A stretch of DNA of 64,000 nt from Amygdalobacter indicium (lineage in GTDB: Bacteria; Bacillota; Clostridia; Saccharofermentanales; Fastidiosipilaceae): the NCBI RefSeq assembly GCF_029101545.1, contig NZ_CP118866.1, positions 558,001 to 622,000 of the forward strand, written 5' to 3'. The notes below the pieces were generated by a model. That model was not told the origin of the DNA and made no database searches. It saw nothing but the letters and a program-made list of their open reading frames with translations. Each line of letters opens with the position of its first letter. Within the stretch, counting starts at the first letter, position 1. Made by a program: the position numbers and the translations under genes. Of the stretch, positions 22,808-32,328 are shown piece after piece.

Positions 22808-24103
22808 TTAATTAATCTTACTCAAGGGGATAAAAGCCGGTCGTTTAGCATCTGTATCGTTGCTATCGAAACAAAGCGCATATTCGCCGGTGGGTAATTG
22901 TAAATAAATGACCGAATCGCCATTCTGATAACGCGCTACTACCTGTTCGTTGTATTTGGGTTTTTGCGGCAGAGCGGAAGCTTGGTATATTTCTCCAATT
23001 TTAAGTTTACAGCTGCCGCTTTTGATTTTTACTTTATTCAAAGCTGTAGCGGCACATATCCGGGGCTTATATTGACTTTTATCAAGAGTCCCGAGACTGT
23101 GGGCCATACCGGAAATTTTATATTGCTCTTTTTCTTTATCATATTTCAGATAATAAGTGGAGCTGTCCAACCAATTGTAATCAGTGAAAATTATACCGCC
23201 GTTCTCAATATCTGTTTCGGGAAAGCGATTATCGAAGTAACCGATTAACCAGCCGCCGCAAGTAATAATGCCGCAGTTTTTTAAAGTGTCGGGTAAATTG
23301 CTATCTTGGAGCAGGCTGCCGAGAGTACGATAAAAAATAGTATGACTTTTAACATAAAGATCATCACCGTCTCTTTGAATTGCAATATCAGGCAATGCCG
23401 CTCCGAGATATTTACTTACTTTTTGCGTCGAATCGGCAGTACTTTGCAATTGACTGCTGCTCGAGTCATAATGCACAGTATTTGTCGTGGTCGGAGTAAA
23501 ACTGATGTTATCGGCAAAATATTCCCGCAGTAATGTGTTTAAGCTTTCCAAGTCGACAGCAGTTTTGCTTAATTTGTCGGAGGCTTCATAAAACAGGCGC
23601 TCGCTCAGCCAGGCATTATCGTTGAAATTGACTTCGTAATTACTTTTGTTCAGAGGGAATGCTATGAGCTTTTGGAGCAAAGAGAGTGCTTCAAGTTCCT
23701 GTTTGCTGAGATTATCAGTTTGAGCGTCGAACATATAACTGCGCGCATCGCCCAATAAGTCGGCCAACTTGCCTGTTCGCCTGATATTAAGCGGAGATTT
23801 GGGCAAATCTGCAATTACACCTCTACGCCCGTTGCTTTCCGATTCAAGATCCGGCGGCGGGGGAGTCGGCGGTTCGAAAATTGTTTTTTTGTCACCGGTC
23901 AGAGGATTATAGCGCACGACTTTCGGCTTGTCATATATGGAGTTATCTTTTATTCCGTAAGTTAAAGAGGGAGTTTTGGGAGCTTGAACTTTACTTTCCT
24001 GCAAATTAACGGGCTGTGCTTTTCCTTGACAGCCGCAAAGTAACGCCGTTGCGAGCAGCAGCGCACCCAGTTGTTGTAACTTTGCTTCAGATTTGTATTT
24101 CAT
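22808..24103 (-). CDS. Lipoprotein of unknown function
   Basis: A 431-residue protein with a lipoprotein signal peptide: the lipobox is LCGC with the lipidated cysteine at position 25. A proline-rich segment (PPTPPPPDLESES) follows near 78-90, then a domain with no family recognised. It lies alone, convergent to the DUF1002 gene and divergent from nox. No catalytic pattern is apparent. It could be a surface or substrate-binding lipoprotein, but the sequence does not decide. Confidence 0.75.
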   Translation of the reverse strand: MKYKSEAKLQQLGALLLATALLCGCQGKAQPVNLQESKVQAPKTPSLTYGIKDNSIYDKPKVVRYNPLTGDKKTIFEPPTPPPPDLESESNGRRGVIADLPKSPLNIRRTGKLADLLGDARSYMFDAQTDNLSKQELEALSLLQKLIAFPLNKSNYEVNFNDNAWLSERLFYEASDKLSKTAVDLESLNTLLREYFADNISFTPTTTNTVHYDSSSSQLQSTADSTQKVSKYLGAALPDIAIQRDGDDLYVKSHTIFYRTLGSLLQDSNLPDTLKNCGIITCGGWLIGYFDNRFPETDIENGGIIFTDYNWLDSSTYYLKYDKEKEQYKISGMAHSLGTLDKSQYKPRICAATALNKVKIKSGSCKLKIGEIYQASALPQKPKYNEQVVARYQNGDSVIYLQLPTGEYALCFDSNDTDAKRPAFIPLSKIN

Positions 24104-24353
24104 AATTGCTTCTCCAAGTGTAAGTGCAAATATAAATTTAATTATTAAGTATAAACTGCAGAACTTGCGTGAATGTTACGCCGTCTTTGCAAATTCTACG
24201 CTGCCGGGTTATCAGTGCAATTGCACAAATATTTTCGTCCTTTTTATATGCCGAAATGCGTTTCAAATCACCGAATTATTGAAAAAATAATGTTATAATA
24301 AGTTATTAGGTAAGTATTTATCAAGTTTATCGAATTTTAGGAGGAATACTAAA

Positions 24354-25700
24354 ATGGCAAAAACAAAAGTTATTGTAATCGGTGCTAATCATGCCGGTAC
24401 AGCCGCTATTAACACCTTAACTTCCAGCTATCCTAATTGTGAAGTTACTGTCTACGATCGCAACAGTAATATCAGCTTTTTAGGTTGCGGTATGGCCTTA
24501 TGGATCGGTGGCCAGATAAGTTCCGGTGACGGTTTATTCTATAACAGCCCGGAAAAAATGGAAAAAGCGGGAGCCGAAGTTCATATGCAGGCTGAAGTTC
24601 TTCATGTTGATCCTAAGGCTCAAACAGTAGAAGTCCGTTTGCATAACGGCCAAACAGTTGTTGATCATTATGATAAGTTGATTTTGGCTACAGGTTCGTT
24701 GCCGATTGACCCTCCGGGAATTGAAGGCTTGGATTTGGAAAACGTGCAGCATGTGAAGATTTATCAGGATGCCGAACTGGCAATTAATACTTTGGCAACT
24801 AAGAAAATTGAAACAGTGGCGGTTGTCGGTGCCGGCTATGTCGGCGTAGAATTGGCGGAAGCTTTCAGACGTCACGGTAAAAAAGTTAAATTGATCGATA
24901 TGGCCGACCGCGCCTTATCAGCTTATTACGACCGGCCATTTACGGATTTAATGGATAAGAATCTGGCAGACCACGGCATTGAATTATGCTTCAATGAAAA
25001 AATTATTAAGTTTGTCGGAGAAAACGGCGTACTGACAAAAGTTGTGACCGACAAAGCGGAACATGCTTGCGATATGGCTGTTTTGGCTATCGGTTTCCGT
25101 CCCAACACCGCTTTGATGAAGGATCAGCTGTCCACTTTCAAAAACGGTGCATATATCGTTGACCGGCATCAACAGACAAGCGATCCTAATATTTATGCTA
25201 TCGGTGATTGTGCTACGATTTATGATAATTCACAAGAAGCTTGGGCTTATATCGCTTTAGCTACAAATGCCGTCAGAAGCGGTTTGGTAGCAGCTCATAA
25301 TGTCGGCGGTACAACTCTCGATGCTATCGGTGTCCAGGGCTCCAACGGTATTAATATTTACGATTTGAAGATGGTATCGACCGGATTGACTTTGGAAAGA
25401 GCGGCCAAAGTCGGTATCGAAGCGTTGGCGACGGATTTTGAAGACTTGCAACGTCCGGAATTTATGGAAGTTGATAATCCTAAAGTTAAAATCAGAATTG
25501 TTTACCGTAAGGATAATCGCCAGGTTATCGGTTGTCAGATGGCTTCAACTTATGATATGAGCATGGGAATTCATATGTTCTCTTTGGCTATTCAGGAAAA
25601 AGTAACGATTGACCGCTTAGCTTTGACTGATATTTTCTTCCTGCCGCATTTCAATAAACCCTACAACTATATTACTATGGCGGCTTATACTGCTAAATAA
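24354..25700 (+). CDS. nox: NADH oxidase (FAD-dependent, Nox/CoA-disulfide reductase family)
   Basis: Water-forming NADH oxidases regenerate NAD+ and remove oxygen. The 448-residue protein has an FAD site (IVIGANHAGTAAI), a redox Cys45 in SFLGCGMALW, an NADH site (VVGAGYVGVELAEAF) and IYAIGDCATI. Length and motifs match the family. In an anaerobe with a radical enzyme such as PFL, it plausibly protects against traces of oxygen. Cys45 could also make it a CoA-disulfide reductase; the two subfamilies are hard to separate by eye. AGGAGG precedes the ATG. Confidence 0.9.
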   Translation: MAKTKVIVIGANHAGTAAINTLTSSYPNCEVTVYDRNSNISFLGCGMALWIGGQISSGDGLFYNSPEKMEKAGAEVHMQAEVLHVDPKAQTVEVRLHNGQTVVDHYDKLILATGSLPIDPPGIEGLDLENVQHVKIYQDAELAINTLATKKIETVAVVGAGYVGVELAEAFRRHGKKVKLIDMADRALSAYYDRPFTDLMDKNLADHGIELCFNEKIIKFVGENGVLTKVVTDKAEHACDMAVLAIGFRPNTALMKDQLSTFKNGAYIVDRHQQTSDPNIYAIGDCATIYDNSQEAWAYIALATNAVRSGLVAAHNVGGTTLDAIGVQGSNGINIYDLKMVSTGLTLERAAKVGIEALATDFEDLQRPEFMEVDNPKVKIRIVYRKDNRQVIGCQMASTYDMSMGIHMFSLAIQEKVTIDRLALTDIFFLPHFNKPYNYITMAAYTAK

Positions 25701-25728
25701 TTACAGCTTGAACTGTAATAAAGGCACG

Positions 25729-25763
25729 AGCTCCGGCAATTTTCTGTCGGGGCTTTTGCTTTT
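25729..25763 (+). terminator. Terminator after nox
   Basis: AGCTCCGGCA pairs with TGTCGGGGCT (two G-U pairs), then TTTTGCTTTT. Confidence 0.75.
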
Positions 25764-25805
25764 ATAGCCTCTCCTTGCTATCATAAAATTCATGCGAGGT
25801 GAGAT

Positions 25806-27671
25806 ATGCAGATTTATGTTATCGGTCCGATTAAAGTTACTTTAAGCAAGATTCGCGATTTAGGCGAAACAGCTGCCTTAAGGTCCGAATTTGAGCGGAA
25901 CTTGGGGACCTGTATGCCTTTAGCGGCAGCTAAAAAGTTGGAATATAAAATTTTGAAACGTTCTTTGGATTTAAGACAGAAAATGCAGGCCGGATTTGTC
26001 TATAAATTAGCAATTAATAATTTAAGCGATTTTTTGCCGCTCCCCCGCTTGCAACGCCTGCTGAGTAAGAAAATTATCCAAATAGAAAAGGCTAACTATG
26101 TCTGGCCTGAAACTTTGCAAAATTTGCGTACCTTGCGTCCGGAGAGTCAAAAATATTTGGCAAATGAAAGTAAAAGACCGGTAGTTGTCGGCTTCGGCCC
26201 GGCTGGAATTTTCGCGGCTTTAATTTTAGCTGCTGCCGGGATGCGACCTTTAGTTTTGGAACGGGGGAAAAAAGTCGAGCAGAGAATTGAGGATTTTGCT
26301 TTATTTCAAAAAAAGGGAATATTGCAGGAAGAATCCAATGCGCAATTCGGTGAAGGCGGTGCCGGTTGCTTTTCCGACGGTAAACTGGGAACGAGAATCA
26401 AAGATGACCTTTTAAGCCTCGTTTTGGATATTTTAGTGTATTACGGGGCCGATCCGAGTATTTTATGGCGACAGAATCCGCATATAGGAACGGATAAGTT
26501 GCGGCCTTTGATTAAGAAAATTCGTGAGGCAATTATAGATTTGGGCGGCGAGATTCAATTTCAAACGAAATTAAGCGATTTACAACTTTTGCCTTTGAAA
26601 AATGCCGCTGCCGGAGGAGAAAACGACTCGCAGGAAGTTTATAAGCTTATAGGCCTGGAGACAGTCAGCGCCGGCACAAAACGAAATATTGCCTGTGAAC
26701 AGCTGATATTGGCACCCGGTCACAGTGCGCGCGATATCTATCACATGTTGGCACAGAAAAAACAGTCAATGAGTGCTAAACCTTTTGCCGTCGGTTTTCG
26801 TATTGAGCAGAAACAAAAGGCGGTTAATCGGGTGCAGTACGGTAAAGAAAACGAGCTTATGCTATGTGAAATGCTGGGACCGGCAGAGTATCATTTGGCT
26901 TGTAAAGTACAGGTGCAGGGGGAGGAACGACGTGTTTACACCTTCTGTATGTGTCCGGGAGGAGAAGTTATCTCCGGGACATCGGAAAAAGAGAGCTTGT
27001 GCGTTAACGGTATGAGTTATCATGCAAGAAGCGGCGAGAATGCCAATGCTGCAGTTATTTGTGCTGTTAATGCCGGAGATTTGGGCGATGATCTGTTTGC
27101 CGGTTTAAAGTTCCAGGAGCGGATTGAACGGGCGGCGTATAAATTAACTGCTTCTTATGCTGCGCCTTATTGCACGGTGGAAGATTTCGTCAAGTCACAA
27201 TACAGCGGTGAAGAATATGAACGGATAATTGCGGCTGCACCGTATGCTGAAGATCGAAATGAAGTTAAGGCAGATCAGGAATTAAAATCTTGGTGTGAAG
27301 AAAAAGTACAAGTCAGCTATTTACCGCAAGCTGAAAAATGTAACTTGGGGCAGTTATATCCGCCGCTTGTCAGCCGGGCATTAGCCTTGGGAATTTTACA
27401 ACTGAATCAGCAGATGGCTTGCTTTGCCGCCAGAAAAAGTACTTTAATCGCTCCTGAAACTCGAACCTCGGCTCCTATCAGAATTGAACGGGATAAAAAA
27501 ACTATGTTGGCGGAGAAGTGCGTCGGCCTTTATCCGTGCGGCGAAGGTGCCGGTTATGCCGGCGGAATAAGTTCGGCAGCTGTCGACGGAATTAAGGCGG
27601 CGCAGAAAATGCTGCAAAATTTGTTGAATTTGGCAGATGATTGGACGATTAATTATAATGAACGGGAATAA
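25806..27671 (+). CDS. FAD-dependent oxidoreductase (COG2509-type)
   Basis: A 621-residue flavoprotein with a short N-terminal domain, an FAD-binding GFGPAGIFAAL segment near 129, and FSDGKLGTRIKD, FGEGGAGCFSDGK and a C-terminal YPCGEGAGYAGGISSAAVDG, the pattern of a family of large uncharacterised dehydrogenases common in Firmicutes and Bacteroidetes. The substrate is not known. It follows nox after 105 bases but a terminator lies between, so it is a separate unit. GCGAGGTGAG precedes the ATG. Confidence 0.85.
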   Translation: MQIYVIGPIKVTLSKIRDLGETAALRSEFERNLGTCMPLAAAKKLEYKILKRSLDLRQKMQAGFVYKLAINNLSDFLPLPRLQRLLSKKIIQIEKANYVWPETLQNLRTLRPESQKYLANESKRPVVVGFGPAGIFAALILAAAGMRPLVLERGKKVEQRIEDFALFQKKGILQEESNAQFGEGGAGCFSDGKLGTRIKDDLLSLVLDILVYYGADPSILWRQNPHIGTDKLRPLIKKIREAIIDLGGEIQFQTKLSDLQLLPLKNAAAGGENDSQEVYKLIGLETVSAGTKRNIACEQLILAPGHSARDIYHMLAQKKQSMSAKPFAVGFRIEQKQKAVNRVQYGKENELMLCEMLGPAEYHLACKVQVQGEERRVYTFCMCPGGEVISGTSEKESLCVNGMSYHARSGENANAAVICAVNAGDLGDDLFAGLKFQERIERAAYKLTASYAAPYCTVEDFVKSQYSGEEYERIIAAAPYAEDRNEVKADQELKSWCEEKVQVSYLPQAEKCNLGQLYPPLVSRALALGILQLNQQMACFAARKSTLIAPETRTSAPIRIERDKKTMLAEKCVGLYPCGEGAGYAGGISSAAVDGIKAAQKMLQNLLNLADDWTINYNERE

Positions 27672-27747
27672 GCTTTTTTCGTAACAGGAAGAGAGAGCTT
27701 TAAACTTCGCAAGTTTGCCGGAATTTTTGCAGCTGCACATTTTCAAC

Positions 27748-27776
27748 TTGCATTTATCTGAACAAGATGCTACAAT
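27748..27776 (+). promoter_or_regulatory. Promoter of rpsT
   Basis: TTGCAT and TACAAT with a 17-base spacer, 46 bases before the start codon. Confidence 0.75.
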
Positions 27777-27821
27777 ATATCAGCATTTATGTAAGCAACG
27801 TCAACAAAGGAGGTGTAAAGC

Positions 27822-28085
27822 ATGCCTAATCTAAAGCAAGCTATTAAGCGTGTCAGTATCAATTCGAAGAAGACTGAGATTAATAAGAACAAGATGAGTG
27901 AAGTTCGCACGGCCGTTAAGAAAGCCCATGTTGCCGTTTCTACAGCTAGTGAAGGCGCAATGGATTTAGTTCGTTCCGCTCAGAAACAGATTGATAAATT
28001 AGCAGGCAAAGGCAAGATGAAGAAGAACACAGCTGCTCGTCGTGTCTCTCGTTTGCAGAAGGCTTTGAATGCTCAAGCCAAGTAA
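27822..28085 (+). CDS. rpsT: 30S ribosomal protein S20
   Basis: S20 binds 16S rRNA early in 30S assembly. The 87-residue basic protein has MPNLKQAIKRV at the start and MKKNTAARRVSRL near the end, the family signature. AAAGGAGGTG lies just before the ATG. It is monocistronic between a good promoter and a terminator. Confidence 0.97.
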   Translation: MPNLKQAIKRVSINSKKTEINKNKMSEVRTAVKKAHVAVSTASEGAMDLVRSAQKQIDKLAGKGKMKKNTAARRVSRLQKALNAQAK

Positions 28086-28112
28086 TAATTTTTGGGAAAA
28101 GAATTATGCAGG

Positions 28113-28145
28113 AACCGTAAGTGAATTTTCGCTTACGGTTTTTTT
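28113..28145 (+). terminator. Terminator after rpsT
   Basis: AACCGTAAGTG pairs with CGCTTACGGTT, then TTTTT. Confidence 0.9.
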
Positions 28146-28336
28146 GCTGTTCGAAAACGCTTTTTTATTGCTATTAACATGTTAATGTTGGCTAATTTAC
28201 CGATTTTATTTAGGCAAAATGTCAAATTTTATTTTTACTGCTTGTCAGAGAATTAAAAACTTTTTAATATTTATTTAACCCGGTTCGCTCGAGTCTTCGA
28301 GTAAAAAATAAGGGATGTAATTAGGGAGATGGAGTT

Positions 28337-28735
28337 ATGCGTACAAAAATTGGTACAAAAGTATATGATACTGAAAAGAGTCAGTTGATTGGTGAACAGG
28401 TAGTCGGTCAATATTGTTCGGCCGACGGCTTCGAAGAGCGCTTGTATCGTAAAGCTGCTCACGACTACTTTATTTACGGATTGGGCGGTTCGTTGTCACC
28501 TTATCCGCAAGAAACCTTATTGAGCTTGTCATTAGCTGATGCGACGGAATGGATGCAACGTATACTGGGGGCGGAAAGAGCCACCGAGATTTTGCAGGCT
28601 GATGAAGCGGAGCTGGCCAAAAAAGCTGAAGTTAAGGCAGCTAAAGCTACCAAGACAAGTAAGACGGTAAAAGAAACAACAGAGAAAAGCACAAAATCCT
28701 GTTGTAAAACCGGTCGTTCCAAGTGCAAAAAGTAA
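28337..28735 (+). CDS. Hypothetical protein with Lys/Thr/Cys-rich tail
   Basis: A 132-residue protein of unknown function. The first 85 residues look folded (TKIGTKVYDTEKSQLIGEQVV, LGGSLSPYPQETLLSLSLADATEWM), ending in a helix. The tail (about 90-132) is Ala/Lys/Thr-rich and ends with SCCKTGRSKCKK, which has three Cys. No signal peptide or membrane segment is seen. The strong site GGGAGATGGAG precedes the ATG, and the AT-rich upstream region suggests its own promoter. The following SanA-like gene starts within its last codons. No family is recognised with confidence. Confidence 0.7.
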   Translation: MRTKIGTKVYDTEKSQLIGEQVVGQYCSADGFEERLYRKAAHDYFIYGLGGSLSPYPQETLLSLSLADATEWMQRILGAERATEILQADEAELAKKAEVKAAKATKTSKTVKETTEKSTKSCCKTGRSKCKK

Positions 28736-29388
28736 TTGCTTACTTTAATGGAAAACAGGGCAGACAGGGTAAGAAAAACGGCAAGTTTTATCTTACCTTG
28801 TTTTTGTCTGCTTTCATTTCTCTAGTTTTCATTTTTAGTTTAATTAATATTTACGTTTATTGTGCAGGCGCTCGCTATATTTTGACGCGAAATACGTTGC
28901 AGCGGAGCGCTTATAATTACATTTTGGTTCTGGGCGCTCGTGTTTATGCGGATGATACGCCGTCTTTAATTTTGCAGAATCGTCTGCAGGCGGCAATCAC
29001 AGCCTATCGCTATAAACCTGTTCCGATTATTGTTTCCGGCGGGGTCCGATCCCTTTATAATGAACCGCGCGTGATGCGGAATTATTTGTTGCAGGCCGGT
29101 ATTCCGGCAAAAGATATAATAGCGGATGAGCAGGGCGATAATACAATAAAAAGCTGTCTGAACTATCGACATAACTACGCTGAACGGACACTTTTGCTGG
29201 TTACAAGCGATTATCATGCGCCCAGAGCCTGCTTTTTGGCTCGTAAATTGCAGATTGCAGCTTATGCTTTCACGTCTTCTACGGCTAATTTGTCTCCGGC
29301 TACCCGTATTTATAATTTTGTGCGTGAATTCGGCAGCCGGATAAAAGCTGCGGTTAATATTTATTTGGATCAACGACTTTTTAATTGA
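28723..29388 (+). CDS. SanA/YdcF-like membrane protein (DUF218)
   Basis: A 221-residue protein with one N-terminal membrane segment (about 24-47) and a DUF218 domain outside: YILVLGARVYADDTPSLILQ, IIVSGGVRS, YLLQAGIPAKDIIADEQGDNT and VTSDYHAPRACFLARK. Members such as SanA and ElyC affect envelope integrity; the exact function is unresolved. The listed start is a GTG overlapping the previous gene by 13 bases, with no clear ribosome binding site, so translation may be coupled or the start may be slightly further downstream. It converges with the Mrp gene, whose end is one base away. Confidence 0.8.
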   Translation: MQKVIAYFNGKQGRQGKKNGKFYLTLFLSAFISLVFIFSLINIYVYCAGARYILTRNTLQRSAYNYILVLGARVYADDTPSLILQNRLQAAITAYRYKPVPIIVSGGVRSLYNEPRVMRNYLLQAGIPAKDIIADEQGDNTIKSCLNYRHNYAERTLLLVTSDYHAPRACFLARKLQIAAYAFTSSTANLSPATRIYNFVREFGSRIKAAVNIYLDQRLFN

Positions 29389-29389
29389 A

Positions 29390-30379
29390 TTAATTGACCA
29401 ATTTACTGTATTTTTCCGTCAGATTATCATAGATTCTGCGGGCCAGATTATAGAAATAGTCATTACGATAAGAAGTGATCTCTCCCTTATCAATTGCCTG
29501 CGCCAATTCGGGCAGTAACGGTATTTGCCAAGTTAAGGGGGCGTTTGTTATTTGCGCCAGCTCGGATAATTTCGAAGGTCCGAAAGGCTCCTCTTTACTG
29601 TGGCAGTTATTGCACTCGAAATAAGCATAATTTTCCACTACAGCCAGAAGCGGAACATGCAATTTCTCCAACAATTTGATTGATTTTTCAACTATGGTAG
29701 TTACGAGCATTTGCGGCGAGGTAACTACGACGGCGGCAGTTATCGGCAAAGCTTGGAAAACTGTCAGCGGTACATCGCCGGTGCCCGGAGGCATATCAAT
29801 CAAAAGAACATCCAAATCCCCCCAAACAACATCAGTCCAAAATTGTTTAATAGCAGTATTGATAATCGGTGCCCGCCAAGAGACAGGATCATCCTGATTT
29901 TCCAGAACCAAATTCATCGACATTATTTTAATGCCGTTGTCGGCAAGCACAGGCATCAGACCTAAAGCGGAAGCGTAAGCGTGTTCGTGCAGGTTAAAAG
30001 CCGTCGGAATTGAAGGTCCGGTAATATCGGCGTCCAAAATGCCTGTTTTTAAGCCGAGATTCTGCAATGCCGCAGCTAATGTCGCTACGATCATCGATTT
30101 GCCTACACCGCCTTTACCGCTGCTTACCGCCAGAACGTATTTGATCTTACTGTGGCGATTCATCATTGCCGATTGGGACGGTAATTGCGCCGGAGCGGCC
30201 TCCCGATTGCTGACTTGATTGTCAACTTCTTCTTTGTCGATCAAAGCTTCCGCAGCCTTTTTTTCAGCTAAAAGTTGAGCTTTCGTGCGCGGCATTTTAC
30301 CTTTATACCAACTGGTTTTAGCAATCCTTGGACGATTGTTAATTAAATCGCTTTTATCATTCTCCGGAAAATCTGTCAT
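29390..30379 (-). CDS. Mrp/NBP35-type Fe-S cluster carrier ATPase
   Basis: Mrp-type P-loop ATPases carry iron-sulfur clusters to target proteins. The 329-residue protein has an AVSSGKGGVGKS deviant Walker A, LDADITGPSIP, DMPPGTGD and a conserved CNNC near the C terminus. The ATG at 30379 was chosen because AAAGAGGTTTC lies upstream; a TTG start 63 bases earlier has no such site. The N-terminal domain found in some Mrp proteins is shorter here. Convenient neighbours (PflA, a radical SAM enzyme; the cysteine desulfurase) need Fe-S clusters. Confidence 0.9.
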   Translation of the reverse strand: MTDFPENDKSDLINNRPRIAKTSWYKGKMPRTKAQLLAEKKAAEALIDKEEVDNQVSNREAAPAQLPSQSAMMNRHSKIKYVLAVSSGKGGVGKSMIVATLAAALQNLGLKTGILDADITGPSIPTAFNLHEHAYASALGLMPVLADNGIKIMSMNLVLENQDDPVSWRAPIINTAIKQFWTDVVWGDLDVLLIDMPPGTGDVPLTVFQALPITAAVVVTSPQMLVTTIVEKSIKLLEKLHVPLLAVVENYAYFECNNCHSKEEPFGPSKLSELAQITNAPLTWQIPLLPELAQAIDKGEITSYRNDYFYNLARRIYDNLTEKYSKLVN

Positions 30380-30542
30380 TGAAACCTCTTTTACACCGTC
30401 GCCTGACCGAGTTGTGCGCAGACGGCTATTTTTACTTGCCAAGTTTGTTATAATATTACAAAGCCTTTTATGATTATAGAAGTAAATAGCTTAAATGTCT
30501 AAGATTTATTACGCAAAAGTGCCGACTGAAGGAGATAATTTT

Positions 30543-32309
30543 ATGAATTATAAGTCACTTATAGCAAAAACGCTTATGCCTTATGTTAATTTGTCGGAAG
30601 CCGAGATAGCTGCTCTATTGGAAAATCCGCCCAAAGCGGATTTAGGAGATTCCGCTTTTCCCTGCTTTAACTTGGCCAAAATTCAGCACAAGTCTCCGGT
30701 TGCTATCGCTCAGGAATTGGCAGCCTCAGTCACAGCCGATTTACCTGAATATTTGCAGACGGTGAAAAGTACCGGACCATATGTTAATTTCTTCTACAAT
30801 CAAGCTTATTTTATTTCCGAGAATATCAAAGAAATCAATACGGCTGCAGCTCATTACGGCCAAAACGACACAGGCAAAGGTCAAACGGTTTTGCTGGAAT
30901 ATTCTTCACCCAACATTGCCAAGCCTTTTCATGTCGGTCATGCTTTTACTACTATTTTAGGGGCTTCGTTGGCGCGCTTGTACGAAAGTCAGGGATATAA
31001 AGTAGTTCGTCTTAATCATTTAGGTGATTACGGGACGCAGTTCGGCAAATTGATTGTCGCTTATGAAAAGTGGGGCGATGAAGCTGCTTTACAAAAAGAT
31101 CCGATTAATGAATTGTTGCGCATCTATGTAAAATTTCATCAGGAAGCAAAAAAAGATCCGTCTTTGGAGACTGCAGCACGCAGCAAATTCAAAAATTTGG
31201 AAGACGGAAAAGAATATGAGACCAAGTTATGGCAACGTTTCAAAGATCTATCTTTAGTCGAATTTAATCGGATTTATCGTCGTTTACATGTTGATTTTGA
31301 TTGTTGGAACGGGGAGAGCTTTTACAGTAATTTAATCCCGGATGTTGTTGAAGATTTACGCTCCAAGCATCTGCTGGAAGAGTCGGAGGGAGCACAGGTT
31401 GTCCGTTTGGATGAAGAGAATTTACCGCCCTGTCTGGTGCTTAAATCCGACGGGACTACAATCTATGCCAGCAGAGATTTGGCTGCTATCATGTATCGCT
31501 ACAAACGTTGGCACTTTGCTAAAAATATTTATGTTGTAGGTATACCGCAGGCCTTACATTTCAAGCAGGTTTTTGCCGTTTTGAAAAAAGCCGGTTATGA
31601 CTTTGCCGATAATTGTGTGCATGTCGGTTTCGGTTTAGTTAAATTTCCCGATGCCAAATTTTCCACGCGGGAAGGTAAGGTTGTGCTGTTGGAAGATTTG
31701 CTGAATGAAGCTGTTAATAAAACAGCGGAAATTATTCGGGCCAACAATGCGGAACGTCAACAGGAAATGAGCGAGGCGGAAATTGCGCAGACTGCCGAAA
31801 AAATCGGCGTATCGGCGATTATGTATATCTTTCAGAAGAGCGGACGTGAACGGGATATAGTTTTCGATTGGCAGGAGATTTTGAGCTTTGAAGGAGATTC
31901 CGGTCCTTATTTGCAATATACTTACTCAAGAGCTCAATCAATATTGCATAAGGCGTATAATATACCGGCAACCGAACCTTTGCCGGCGACGGATACAGCT
32001 GATGCGGCCGCTATAAATGCAGCTGCCGTGCAGGGCTTGAATTTGAATGAAAGTACATATGCTCTGGTCAAAGAACTGGCGAAATACAGTGAAGCGCTTA
32101 CCTTAGCCGTCAAGCAGAATGAACCTTTTGTTGTGACCCGCTGCCTGAATAGTATTTGTCGTGCTTTTAACCGCTTTTATACCAATACGCCTATTTTGAA
32201 AGCCGCTGATGCTGAAAAAAGAGTTTTGCTGGCCGTTTGTCGGGCGACAGTACAGGTTTTGGCGAACGGTATGCAAATGTTAGGTATGGATACGGTAGAT
32301 AGAATGTAA
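30543..32309 (+). CDS. argS: Arginyl-tRNA synthetase
   Basis: ArgRS charges tRNA-Arg. The 588-residue class I synthetase has the HIGH motif as HVGH in SSPNIAKPFHVGHAF, an FSTREGKVVLL segment in place of KMSKS, and a C-terminal anticodon-binding region. Length is normal. The ATG at 30543 follows GAAGGAG; the longer frame from 30495 lacks a ribosome binding site and overlaps the divergent promoter region. No T-box is seen upstream. The M3-like gene starts 19 bases downstream. Confidence 0.96.
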   Translation: MNYKSLIAKTLMPYVNLSEAEIAALLENPPKADLGDSAFPCFNLAKIQHKSPVAIAQELAASVTADLPEYLQTVKSTGPYVNFFYNQAYFISENIKEINTAAAHYGQNDTGKGQTVLLEYSSPNIAKPFHVGHAFTTILGASLARLYESQGYKVVRLNHLGDYGTQFGKLIVAYEKWGDEAALQKDPINELLRIYVKFHQEAKKDPSLETAARSKFKNLEDGKEYETKLWQRFKDLSLVEFNRIYRRLHVDFDCWNGESFYSNLIPDVVEDLRSKHLLEESEGAQVVRLDEENLPPCLVLKSDGTTIYASRDLAAIMYRYKRWHFAKNIYVVGIPQALHFKQVFAVLKKAGYDFADNCVHVGFGLVKFPDAKFSTREGKVVLLEDLLNEAVNKTAEIIRANNAERQQEMSEAEIAQTAEKIGVSAIMYIFQKSGRERDIVFDWQEILSFEGDSGPYLQYTYSRAQSILHKAYNIPATEPLPATDTADAAAINAAAVQGLNLNESTYALVKELAKYSEALTLAVKQNEPFVVTRCLNSICRAFNRFYTNTPILKAADAEKRVLLAVCRATVQVLANGMQMLGMDTVDRM

Positions 32310-32328
32310 TGAGGTTGGCAGTACCGGG

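Noticed and set aside
30443..30542. T-box leader for argS
   Set aside because: The leader is about 100 bases and has no T-box sequence or specifier-loop structure.
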